Positions 1 through 7,595 of a DNA stretch of 64,000 nt are shown here, piece by piece. Below the pieces are notes generated by a model. The model was not told the origin of the DNA. It did no database searches and saw only the letters and a list, made by a program, of their open reading frames with translations. The stretch comes from Ilyomonas sp965199845 (GTDB taxonomy: Bacteria; Bacteroidota; Bacteroidia; Chitinophagales; Chitinophagaceae). Each line of letters starts with the position of its first letter. Positions within the stretch are counted from its first letter, which is position 1. The translations under genes were made by a program, and so were the position numbers. The DNA lies in the NCBI GenBank assembly GCA_965199845.1, contig CBDATZ010000042.1:586382-650381 (forward strand), written 5' to 3'.

Positions 1-293
1 ATAAACCAGTTGGTGCTGAACGCCGATTGCTTTGTATTTGCAATGGTATCGTTGTCATGAGAATGAGAGCGGATGATGATGGTAAATGTTTTTCCATGCT
101 CTGATTTTTGCTCGCCGTTTTTATTGCGTTTTACAATCACAAAGTTTCCCACCCGAATGGTATCCGGCTCATGAATGGTTGTGTCGGTTTGTGTTTTCAA
201 AAGCGTATCAGTTGTTGTTTTGCTGCTATCAGTTTGCGCAAAAGACACAACCATAAAAAGTGAAAAGGCGAATAGTAAAAATACTTTTTTCAT
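1..293 (-). CDS. Secreted hypothetical protein, C-terminus outside window
   Basis: Reading the minus strand from the ATG at 293 gives an open frame of at least 97 codons that leaves the window. It starts MKKVFLLFAFSLFMVVSFAQ, a clear signal peptide with an Ala-Gln end typical of Bacteroidota exported proteins, followed by a Thr/Asp-rich stretch and a basic segment (VGNFVIVKRNKNGEQ). The visible end, AFSTNWF, resembles the point where small Bacteroidota outer-membrane beta-barrel proteins enter their barrel; that reading is inference because the barrel is not in view. It lies 65 bp downstream of the anti-sigma gene on the same strand, so it is probably the third gene of a sigma/anti-sigma/envelope-protein unit. 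Confidence 0.7.
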   Translation of the reverse strand, partial: MKKVFLLFAFSLFMVVSFAQTDSSKTTTDTLLKTQTDTTIHEPDTIRVGNFVIVKRNKNGEQKSEHGKTFTIIIRSHSHDNDTIANTKQSAFSTNWF

Positions 294-358
294 GATGTTT
301 TAATTTAACACTCCAAGTATGATTTCCTTTGTTTTATAAATGTGTATGAGTCTGTATT

Positions 359-1450
359 TTATTTGACTTTATTGCCAAAGAGGCGCGATGCGCTTTTTAA
401 AAAACCATTTACTTTAGCCTTGTTAAGCTGAAGAGAGCCAACATATAAAGTTTGATCTTCATTATCAGTGCTCAGTTCTTTATATACAGCCGGTTTTATA
501 ATATTATCATCCGATGCAGATAAGGCTGTTTCGTTGCTTCTATCGTCGTCGCTTACCAATTCCAGAGGCTTTAAAACGGTTGCCTGTTTATCAGCTTTTA
601 CCTTCTCATTATTTTCAACAAGAGCAACCTGTAATTGAGGCTGGGCTTTGCTTTCCAAAGTTTCAGGCAATACTATATTATCATCTGTTACTTGCTTTTT
701 TGCTTGTGTAACCGTTGCAATTATAACAGGTTGAACTACTGATTTTTTATGATCTGTTTGTTTAACAAGTTCTTTCTGCACAGGTTCTGTATATTTTTGC
801 GTAACCGCTACCGATTGCTTTTCTTTTGACTGATTATTTATCTGGGATTGAGTTTGTGTTTGCGGTTGTATTTGTACTTGTTCCGGCTTTGTAACAGGCT
901 TTTTAATTTCAATATGTTTTGCTACTGCTGTTGATGTATTATTGCCGGAAGGAACAAAGATCCATGCAAATAAGACGAGGATAAAAATGGCTGCCGCGGT
1001 TGCTATCCACGTAAAGTAAAGTGGTAAAACTCTTCTTTCTTTTTCCTGTCTGTACAATTCTTTTTTATCGGGATACACTATATTTTCCGGCGATAATCTG
1101 GCTTGCTGCAGCAAAGTAAATTCGGCCTGTAACCGGGGATGCTGTAAAACAAAACGCTCCGTGTTTTTTTTGTCTTCTTCACTTAACTCATTGTCGGTGT
1201 AAAGCAAGAAGTAATCTTCATAATTATCAATCCCGATTTCTGCTTCAGCGCTTTTATACAGCGACTCTTTATTACCAAATAAAATACTTTCCTCACCGGA
1301 AAGTTTAGTTTGCAAATACATGTCCAGCACAGAAGCATATTGTGGATGTTGCTGAACAAAAGCCTCAACCGCATTGCGTTCTGCAGCGTTCAATTCATTA
1401 TCTGTATATAATAAAAAGTATTCTTCGTAATTGTTTTCTGTAATTATCAT
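359..1450 (-). CDS. Anti-sigma factor-like membrane protein with duplicated N-terminal module
   Basis: This 363-residue protein is probably the anti-sigma factor for the ECF sigma factor encoded 17 bp upstream on the same strand. The N-terminal cytoplasmic part contains two copies of one module about 69 residues long: YEEYFLLYTDNEL at residues 8-20 and YEDYFLLYTDNEL at 77-89, each followed by a helical stretch with QHP and ending in an acidic/Tyr segment (KESLY, KKELY). One transmembrane helix follows at about 145-166 (TWIATAAAIFILVLFAWIF). The rest (about 170-363) is a long, low-complexity, Gln/Lys/Val-rich periplasmic region with no domain I recognise. The gene order sigma then anti-sigma is the usual one. 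The anti-sigma role is inferred from context and topology; the partner-binding surface is not proven. Confidence 0.75.
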   Translation of the reverse strand: MIITENNYEEYFLLYTDNELNAAERNAVEAFVQQHPQYASVLDMYLQTKLSGEESILFGNKESLYKSAEAEIGIDNYEDYFLLYTDNELSEEDKKNTERFVLQHPRLQAEFTLLQQARLSPENIVYPDKKELYRQEKERRVLPLYFTWIATAAAIFILVLFAWIFVPSGNNTSTAVAKHIEIKKPVTKPEQVQIQPQTQTQSQINNQSKEKQSVAVTQKYTEPVQKELVKQTDHKKSVVQPVIIATVTQAKKQVTDDNIVLPETLESKAQPQLQVALVENNEKVKADKQATVLKPLELVSDDDRSNETALSASDDNIIKPAVYKELSTDNEDQTLYVGSLQLNKAKVNGFLKSASRLFGNKVK

Positions 1451-1467
1451 AACCTCACTTTTTATTC

Positions 1468-1953
1468 TTATATCACGTTTTCAGGACTCACCAAATAATT
1501 TTTTAAAACCAGTCTTGCGCGGTGCAGGTACACTTTTACCTGGCTTTCATTCAGGCTCATAATCTGCCCGATTTCTTCGTAACTATAACCTTCATAATCT
1601 TTCAGCATCACTAAGCTTTTCTGCGTTTCGCTAAGGCGGTTTAAGGCTTCGTTCAATACCTGTTTTGCGTTATTTATTTTATTTTCCTGTATGCTTGTTT
1701 CTGCGGCAAATTCATCTTGTAAATGAATGCGTTTTGTTTTGCGGATATGATCTATCATTTGATTATAAGCAACGGTAAACAAATACGATTTGCTTTTTAA
1801 AACATCCACAGCATCCCGGTTACGCCACATCTTTTCAAACGCCGTTTGTACAACATCCCGCGCATCTTCTTCGTGCCGGAGATTTTTTACAATAAACCGG
1901 TACACATTGTCGGCGTACTGGTTTACACAATTATTATATTCAGATGCAGTCAT
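1468..1953 (-). CDS. RNA polymerase ECF-type sigma factor
   Basis: The 161-residue product has the ECF sigma-70 layout. Region 2 is at about residues 10-75 (HEEDARDVVQTAFEKMWRN, then SKSYLFTVAYNQMIDHIRK for -10 recognition) and region 4 at about 100-155 (LNRLSETQKSLVMLKDYEGYSYEEIGQIM, then the helix-turn-helix SQVKVYLHRARLVLK). Length and layout are typical. It directs RNA polymerase to a small regulon, and its activity is presumably held by the membrane protein encoded just downstream. The ATG at 1953 fits the family start. The 264-bp spacer upstream to 2217 shows no confident promoter box. Confidence 0.93.
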   Translation of the reverse strand: MTASEYNNCVNQYADNVYRFIVKNLRHEEDARDVVQTAFEKMWRNRDAVDVLKSKSYLFTVAYNQMIDHIRKTKRIHLQDEFAAETSIQENKINNAKQVLNEALNRLSETQKSLVMLKDYEGYSYEEIGQIMSLNESQVKVYLHRARLVLKNYLVSPENVI

Positions 1954-2217
1954 AAACAGCGGTTACATACAGTGATATGATAGTATTACGCAGCAAGATG
2001 AAAGATGTTACAATGATTCTGAAATTTATTCAATAAAAATAAATAACCACAAATAAACACTGCTAACCGAGTTTAAGAAACGGTAACCGACGAACAAACA
2101 TCTTATCGATTTTTGTTCTGAAAAACTTGCTTTTTGTTTGCTATTTTATCAATCAAATTAGCATTTGTGAAGCGATGTTTACTTGTTACTTATAGCGTTA
2201 TAAAAATTTTCAAAAAT

Positions 2218-3012
2218 TTAAATGATTGTTTTTACTACACCGCCATCAACACGCAAAGCGGCGCCGTTTGTTGCAGAAGACAGCGGGCTGGCAACGTAAA
2301 CAATCAGGTTGGCAATCTCTTCAGTAGTGGCAAACCGTTGAATGATGGAAGAAGGTCTTGCTGTCTTAAAAAACTCTTCTTCTACTTGTTCTTTCGATTT
2401 GTTTTGCTGCTTTGCCATGCTTTCTATAAAGCCGCCAACACCTTCCGAATTTGTGGGTCCGGGCAGTACAGAATTCACGGTTACAAGCGTTCCTTTTGTT
2501 AGTTCTGCCAAGCCCCGGCTTACGGCTAATTGCGCGGTTTTCGTCATACCATAATGAATCATTTCTTCCGGAATATTAACCGCGCTTTCACTTGAAATAA
2601 AAATAATTCTGCCCCAGTTTTTCGCCAGCATTTTGGGAAGAAAATGTCTTGATAAACGAATGCCGCTAAGCACATTTACTTCGTAAAAATTCAGCCAGTC
2701 TTCATCAGGAATATCCAGAAAAGATTTAGGTTCAAAGATGGAAATATTGTTGATAAGAATATCAATTTCGGGCAATTGGTTAATGAGATTATTCACTTCA
2801 TCCACTTTCGAAAAATCTGCCGGAACGCCTTGTATATCTGCGTTTGGCACTTCCTTTTTTATTTGATTTATGGCTTCGTCTATGCGTTGTTGCGTTCTGC
2901 CATTGATATAAACGGTTGCACCTTCAGCCGCTAATAATTTTGCTGTCGCAAATCCGATACCTGCTGTTGAACCGCTCACGAAAGCGGTTTTATTTTTCAA
3001 TTGTAAATCCAT
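2218..3012 (-). CDS. SDR family NAD(P)-dependent oxidoreductase
   Basis: A 264-residue classical short-chain dehydrogenase/reductase. The cofactor motif TGxxxGxG appears as SGSTAGIGFA near residue 13, the structural NNxS variant as NNIS near 88, and the catalytic Ser and Tyr-x-x-x-Lys as SSESA and YGMTK near 140-157. The C-terminus (ALRVDGGVV) is the usual SDR end. The substrate cannot be told from sequence; related proteins are annotated as 3-oxoacyl-ACP reductase-like or generic SDRs. It is transcribed divergently from the M13 peptidase gene with about 107 bp between the two starts. Confidence 0.9.
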   Translation of the reverse strand: MDLQLKNKTAFVSGSTAGIGFATAKLLAAEGATVYINGRTQQRIDEAINQIKKEVPNADIQGVPADFSKVDEVNNLINQLPEIDILINNISIFEPKSFLDIPDEDWLNFYEVNVLSGIRLSRHFLPKMLAKNWGRIIFISSESAVNIPEEMIHYGMTKTAQLAVSRGLAELTKGTLVTVNSVLPGPTNSEGVGGFIESMAKQQNKSKEQVEEEFFKTARPSSIIQRFATTEEIANLIVYVASPLSSATNGAALRVDGGVVKTII

Positions 3013-3119
3013 AATTTGTTTGTATTAAGACTGTTATTGATTCAAAATAAATCAAAACATCTTATCAAAACGAAAGCCGCATATTATTTCGATTGAATTA
3101 CTTTAGCCAAAACTTTTTC

Positions 3120-5153
3120 ATGGTTACTAAAATACCTTATTACTTACTGCTGGTTTGTATTATAGCCGCTTGTAACAACAATAAAAAAGAATCGTCAAAA
3201 CCAGATGTGCTGGCTTCAAACATTGACTCGAGTATCAATCCTGCTGATGATTTTTTTGATTATGCAAATGGATCGTGGATTAAGAAACATCCGATTCCTG
3301 CAGATGAAAGTGCGTGGGGACTTTTCCAGGTAATTCCGAATGAAACATTGCAAAGACTAAAAGATATTAATGAAGAAGTTGCAAAAACAACGCACGCAAA
3401 CGGAACGGCAGAACAAAAGATTGGCGACTTCTGGAAAGCGGCAAACGACACAGCAAAAATTGAGCAGCTTGGCATTGCGCCGCTCAAACCTTATCTCGCA
3501 AAAATAGATTCTGTTAGCGATGCAACTTCTCTGCAAACTACAATGGCGCAACTTGATGTTATTGGCGTTGGCGGCGCCATTGGTTTTTATGTTAGCCAGG
3601 ACGCAAAAAACAGCACAAATCAGGTTTTGCAAATGTGGCAAACAGGTTTGGGTTTGCCGGAAAGAGAGTTTTATTTTAAGATGGACAGCACGTCAATGGC
3701 TATCCGCAATGCGTATGTAAAAAACATTACCAAGAACCTGGTTCTGCTCGGTGAAGATTCTGCAAAAGCAGCCGCTTCTGCAAAGAATATGTTAGCTCTG
3801 GAAACATCGCTTGCCAAATCAAGCAAGAAGTTAGAAGATTTGCGCGATCCGTATGCCAATTATCATAAATATGCCGTCAGTGAATTAAACAAAGTATCGC
3901 CGCAAATTGACTGGAAAAACTATATGTCAATCTACGGAGTTGCCGGTGCAGATTCTGTCATTATTGGTCAGCCTGAATACTACAAAGAAGCAGGCGCAGT
4001 GCTGCATTCAGCTTCTATTGATACATGGAAAAATTATTTGAAATATCGCCTTGCAGATGCTTTTACGCCCGCACTTCCTGATGTATTTGGAAAGACAGAT
4101 TTTGAGTTCAATAAACTCTTTTCCGGCGCTACTGAAAGAAAAGCCAGGTGGAAACGCATCATCAGCAATGAGCAAGGTGTAATGGGCGAATTGCTGGGAC
4201 AGATTTATGTAAAAAAATATTTTAACGATAGCGCAAAAGCGCGTTATACAACGTTGGTAGAAAACATTCGCACGGCTTTGAAAAACCGGATTCAAAACTT
4301 AAGCTGGATGGGCGACAGCACCAAACAAAAAGCGCTGGCAAAACTGGCTGTTGTAAATGAAAAAATCGGTTATCCTGATAAATGGAAAGATTTTTCTGCT
4401 CTAACAATTTCGCCTGATAATTATTTTCAGAACCTGGTAAATTCTAATATTTTCTGGCACAACTTCAACATCAACAAGCTTGGAAAGCCGGTAGATAAAA
4501 CCGAATGGGGCATGTATCCGCAAACGTATAATGCGTATTACGATCCATCAAATAATGAAATTGTATTGCCAGCCGCCGCTTTCATCGTTCCCGGTTACAG
4601 CGATAACGAACTGGACGATGCGGTTGTGTATGGTTATATGGCAGCTTCAACAATCGGGCACGAACTAACACATGGTTTTGATGATGAAGGCAGGCAATAC
4701 GATGCGCAGGGAAATTTGCGCGAATGGTGGACGTCGCAGGATTCTGCTCAATTTGCGCAACGCGCAAAAGTGTTATCAGACCAGTTTAGTCGTATTGTTG
4801 CTATTGATACATTTAAGATAAACGGCAAAGCGACACTGGGCGAAAACATTGCCGATTTAGGCGGCGTTTTGTTAGGTTATGATGCCTTTAAACTAACCGA
4901 TGAATATAAGAAAGGAGAGAAGATTGGCGGATACACGCCAATGCAACGTTTCTTCCTCGGTTATGCGCTTAGCTGGCTGGATAATGAGCGGGCAGAAGAA
5001 TTGAGAACACAGGTATTGACTGACGTTCATTCGCCTGCCAAATATCGTGTTTTAGGACCGCTTCCGAACGTAGATGCATTTTATGAAGCTTTCAATGTGA
5101 AGCCGGGAAACAAGATGTTTATACCGGATAGTTTGCGGGCAAGAATCTGGTAA
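3120..5153 (+). CDS. M13 family (neprilysin-like) zinc metallopeptidase, lipoprotein
   Basis: A 677-residue exported peptidase of the PepO/neprilysin family. The chosen ATG at 3120 begins a lipoprotein signal (VTKIPYYLLLVCIIAAC, lipobox Cys about residue 17); a TTG 27 bp upstream is in frame but would spoil the signal. The N-terminal M13 domain starts at DDFFDYANGSWIK. The zinc site is HELTH at residues 514-518, with the third ligand Glu575 in GENIADLGG. The conserved C-terminus ends MFIPDSLRARIW. It should cleave oligopeptides in the periplasm or at the outer membrane. It has no operon partner and its stop faces a bidirectional terminator shared with the next, convergent gene. Confidence 0.93.
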   Translation: MVTKIPYYLLLVCIIAACNNNKKESSKPDVLASNIDSSINPADDFFDYANGSWIKKHPIPADESAWGLFQVIPNETLQRLKDINEEVAKTTHANGTAEQKIGDFWKAANDTAKIEQLGIAPLKPYLAKIDSVSDATSLQTTMAQLDVIGVGGAIGFYVSQDAKNSTNQVLQMWQTGLGLPEREFYFKMDSTSMAIRNAYVKNITKNLVLLGEDSAKAAASAKNMLALETSLAKSSKKLEDLRDPYANYHKYAVSELNKVSPQIDWKNYMSIYGVAGADSVIIGQPEYYKEAGAVLHSASIDTWKNYLKYRLADAFTPALPDVFGKTDFEFNKLFSGATERKARWKRIISNEQGVMGELLGQIYVKKYFNDSAKARYTTLVENIRTALKNRIQNLSWMGDSTKQKALAKLAVVNEKIGYPDKWKDFSALTISPDNYFQNLVNSNIFWHNFNINKLGKPVDKTEWGMYPQTYNAYYDPSNNEIVLPAAAFIVPGYSDNELDDAVVYGYMAASTIGHELTHGFDDEGRQYDAQGNLREWWTSQDSAQFAQRAKVLSDQFSRIVAIDTFKINGKATLGENIADLGGVLLGYDAFKLTDEYKKGEKIGGYTPMQRFFLGYALSWLDNERAEELRTQVLTDVHSPAKYRVLGPLPNVDAFYEAFNVKPGNKMFIPDSLRARIW

Positions 5154-5175
5154 ATCTATATTTGTTACTTGATTT

Positions 5176-5223
5176 AAAAAGCTATCATCGAAGTGACTTA
5201 TTTACTTTTTCGATGGCTTTTTT
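5176..5223. terminator. Bidirectional terminator-like hairpin
   Basis: An inverted repeat pairs AAAAAGC and CATCGAA on the left with TTCGATG and GCTTTTTT on the right, with a 3-nt bulge (TAT) in the left arm. It lies between the convergent M13 peptidase and DUF1801 genes and its right arm is inside the last codons of the latter. Confidence 0.6.
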
Positions 5224-5569
5224 TAGTTGTGTTTTTATTTATTCTGAACTTCACAATTCGTTTAATTAAATCAACCGGCATTGGTTCATCAATTGGAAAC
5301 TGAACAGAACCTTTCGCACCTTTAAACTTTGACAATTCTTCTTTAAATTCTTCAATGCCTGATGGAGTGGGATAGAAGCCGATATGATTTTTAAAAGCAC
5401 CAAAATGAACTAAGTTTCCATTCAGTAAAAAAGTGGGAATGCCATACTTTATAGCTTCTTCAGCTTCCGGTGCAGCTTGTTTTACAGCATTTCGAACTTG
5501 TTGTAAAATCGCCTGTACTTCTTTCGGAAATTCTGAAATGTAGCTATCAATGCTGGTTGCGTTTTGCAT
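5198..5569 (-). CDS. DUF1801 domain-containing protein
   Basis: A 123-residue protein of the DUF1801 (YdhG/frataxin-like fold) family. The recognisable run is the N-terminal helix SIDSYISEFPKEVQAILQQV, then PEAEEAIKYGIPTF near residues 34-47, and the hydrophobic HFGAFKNHIGFYP near 55-68. The C-terminus is very basic (KNTTKKSHRKSK). Members are sometimes called iron chaperones, but the biochemical role is not established. It stands alone, convergent with the M13 peptidase gene. Confidence 0.85.
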   Translation of the reverse strand: MQNATSIDSYISEFPKEVQAILQQVRNAVKQAAPEAEEAIKYGIPTFLLNGNLVHFGAFKNHIGFYPTPSGIEEFKEELSKFKGAKGSVQFPIDEPMPVDLIKRIVKFRINKNTTKKSHRKSK

Positions 5570-5762
5570 ATTGATTTGATGTTTTGTTTATGAAATATTT
5601 TATATTGATCAATAACAATTTAAGAATGAAACAATCCTGATTTTCATAAATAAATTTCGCCTTTTACTTTTGGTTTCACTTCAAATCTTATCTATCAGAA
5701 AATATCATTCGAATCACATTGAGCAATAAAACTATCTTATTCTTCACATCCAAAGAATCCAT

Positions 5763-5789
5763 AAAGTCAGGTATTACTTTTGATTTGTT
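5763..5789. repeat. 27-bp repeat, copy 1, containing a -7-like box
   Basis: This 27-bp sequence recurs at 7244-7270 with a single difference (T here, C there, at position 13 of the repeat). It starts AAAGTCAGGTAT and ends CTTTTGATTTGTT. In this copy it contains TACTTTTG (5775-5782), an exact match to the Bacteroidota -7 box TAnnTTTG, 25 bp upstream of the next gene. No -33 TTG is visible at the right distance, so the promoter reading is tentative. Confidence 0.6.
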
Positions 5790-5806
5790 GTTCTAAACAA
5801 AAATCT

Positions 5807-6343
5807 ATGGACAGCATTAACCAGCAACAACAGGAAGAAAATTTTAAGAATTTGTTCGGCGAAGAAGCTAAAAAGAAAATTAAAGAACTTACAGACAGCG
5901 CAAAAACTTGTTTCTTTTGTACGCATATCACCGCAGGTGAGCCATTTTCTACACGACCTATGTCGGTACAAAAATTAGATGATGATGGCAACTTCTGGTT
6001 CTTGAGCGCAAACGATAGTCATAAAAACGAAGAGTTGAATTTAGATCATTCGGTTCAATTGTTATTTCAAGGCTCTTCTTACTCCGAATTTCTCAATATT
6101 TATGGCGATGCAACGGTGAGTAGCGATAAAGAAAAAATAAAGGAATTGTGGGAGCCGATATTGAAAACCTGGTTTACAGAAGGCGTTGATGATCCTCGTA
6201 TTTCGGTGATAAAAGTAGAACCAACAGAAGGTTATTATTGGGATACAAAACACGGACAAGCCGTTGCTTTTGTGAAGAAATTAGCCGGCGCCGCTTTGGG
6301 TAAAACTATGGATGACTCGATAGAAGGCAAGCTGGATATATAA
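5807..6343 (+). CDS. Pyridoxamine 5'-phosphate oxidase-like (general stress) protein
   Basis: A 178-residue protein of the PNPOx-like split-barrel flavin-binding family, close to bacterial general stress proteins of the GSP26 type. Visible family features are the N-terminal helical segment (EEAKKKIKELTDSAKTCFFC), the RPMSVQKLDDDGNFWFLSANDSHK strand-loop-strand, and LLFQGSSYSEFLNIYGDATVS. The C-terminal YYWDTKHGQAVAFVKKL is typical. It probably binds FMN/FAD, but its substrate is unknown. The ATG at 5807 is preferred over an in-frame TTG at 5780, which lies inside a promoter-like repeat. Confidence 0.88.
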   Translation: MDSINQQQQEENFKNLFGEEAKKKIKELTDSAKTCFFCTHITAGEPFSTRPMSVQKLDDDGNFWFLSANDSHKNEELNLDHSVQLLFQGSSYSEFLNIYGDATVSSDKEKIKELWEPILKTWFTEGVDDPRISVIKVEPTEGYYWDTKHGQAVAFVKKLAGAALGKTMDDSIEGKLDI

Positions 6344-6370
6344 CTATTTCTTTGGCTTATAACTATAAAC

Positions 6371-6401
6371 AAAATGCCTTACAGTTTTAGTAAGGCATTT
6401 T
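6371..6401. terminator. Bidirectional rho-independent terminator
   Basis: A perfect 12-bp stem, AAAATGCCTTAC paired with GTAAGGCATTTT, closes a 7-nt loop and is T-rich on both sides. It sits between two convergent genes ending at 6343 and 6436. Confidence 0.85.
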
Positions 6402-6435
6402 TGTGTTAATGAAATAATTCTGCTTATAAAATTAT

Positions 6436-7017
6436 TTAGTCTTTATAAAAATTTTCGCTGATTTCTGTTTCATTACCATTATCGCTTAACGAAGTAAAAC
6501 GCGTAACAAATGTTCCTGCTTTTGATTTCGGATCATAAGCCACAAAACGCGTTTCAAAAGAGCCGGGAACAATATCTGCAATCATTGCCGCATTTGGCGC
6601 TAATGTAATTGTTTTAGCCGCTGCATCGTAACCAATAATATAAGCCCAGCCGGAATCTACATAGTTGGAAGGTCCGTAAGGCATTGTCAGGTTTTTCTTG
6701 TCAGCCGCCGCCGAAATGGTTTTCGGAACATCTATGTAATCAAGATGTATAAATTCATTTGTGCCTTTTGGATTCGCCTGACCAATAAATATAGTCTTGG
6801 AATCGCGAACCAGGTAAACGCCTAAGAAACCCGACGGATCGACTGCGGAACTAACAGCCTGGCTGCTAACTGCCGATTTTGAAGAGAGAGAAACATTTTT
6901 TGTAGAAGATAAAGACGATTGCTTTACGGCTATCTCCTTTGAACAGCTTGCGAATAAAAAACAAAAAAGAGAACCACCAATGAACGCTGCATTGGTAAAT
7001 GCGTGGAGTTTTTTCAT
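6436..7017 (-). CDS. Hypothetical lipoprotein
   Basis: A 193-residue protein from the ATG at 7017, chosen because it begins a lipoprotein signal peptide (MKKLHAFTNAAFIGGSLFCF then FASC, lipobox Cys near residue 25). The open frame extends 50 codons further upstream but that part is compositionally non-coding. After a Ser/Ala/Val-rich linker (about 27-60) the mature part begins SGFLGVYLVRDSKTIFIGQ and contains an alternating strand pattern suggesting a small beta domain. I do not recognise a family. It is probably anchored in the periplasm or on the cell surface. Confidence 0.75.
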   Translation of the reverse strand: MKKLHAFTNAAFIGGSLFCFLFASCSKEIAVKQSSLSSTKNVSLSSKSAVSSQAVSSAVDPSGFLGVYLVRDSKTIFIGQANPKGTNEFIHLDYIDVPKTISAAADKKNLTMPYGPSNYVDSGWAYIIGYDAAAKTITLAPNAAMIADIVPGSFETRFVAYDPKSKAGTFVTRFTSLSDNGNETEISENFYKD

Positions 7018-7243
7018 GTTGCTTGTTGTGTTTGTTAGTCTATTGCTGGTAAATATGCAAAATAATTTTACATTAAATATTCCTTTTAGGTAAACAGAAA
7101 AACCAGCAAGGTTAATCAATACAAAAACGCAGATCTGATGTTGAAAAAAAATCAGTGAAGAATACATTTCATACGAAAATGATTATAAGCGGGAAACATA
7201 CATAACTCTGAATATTTCAGGCTCTCTAATATCTGTAAAATCG

Positions 7244-7270
7244 AAAGTCAGGTATCACTTTTGATTTGTT
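7244..7270. repeat. 27-bp repeat, copy 2
   Basis: Matches 5763-5789 at 26 of 27 positions. The single change (T to C) removes the T of the TAnnTTTG-like box present in copy 1, so if copy 1 works as a promoter this copy would be weakened. It lies 227 bp upstream of the lipoprotein start and 326 bp upstream of the kinase start. Confidence 0.6.
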
Positions 7271-7464
7271 TCCATTAGTTATTTTTTATTTATCAGGAAT
7301 CAATATAATAATCATATAAAAATCAGAATGGGTATTATAGTGATTCGACTTAAAAATATCAATATGAAGGAAAATATGAACACATCAAATAATGGTTTTG
7401 CCAGCAAATAATAAAGAAGAAAACCGGCAAAAGAAATAATAAATAAAAAAGTAAGAAAACTACA

Positions 7465-7484
7465 AAGCAATACCGGTATTGCTT
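7465..7484. promoter_or_regulatory. Perfect 20-bp palindrome, operator-like
   Basis: AAGCAATACCGGTATTGCTT is identical to its own reverse complement, with no spacer. It lies 112 bp upstream of the start of the large histidine kinase gene, in DNA that is otherwise AT-rich and unstructured. A symmetric site of this size suits a homodimeric repressor or activator. A hairpin role is less likely because there is no loop sequence and no T-tract. Confidence 0.5.
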
Positions 7485-7595
7485 ACAATAAATGATGAGA
7501 ATAATATAGCCTGATTCTCCTTTATAAACGATGCTTTTAGAAATGAAAGTCTTACCTTGTTAGTTTTAGCGCATTAGATAAAGAAGCAAATACCT

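Larger units (their letters stand above)
7018..7595. other. Intergenic region between lipoprotein and CheB-CheR kinase genes
   Basis: About 580 bp of AT-rich DNA between divergent genes. It holds copy 2 of a 27-bp repeat (7244-7270), the element TCAGG-N3-TCTAATATCT (7217-7234), which recurs at 12129-12146, and a perfect 20-bp palindrome (7465-7484). A 15-codon frame at 7363 is too short to call. Confidence 0.6.
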
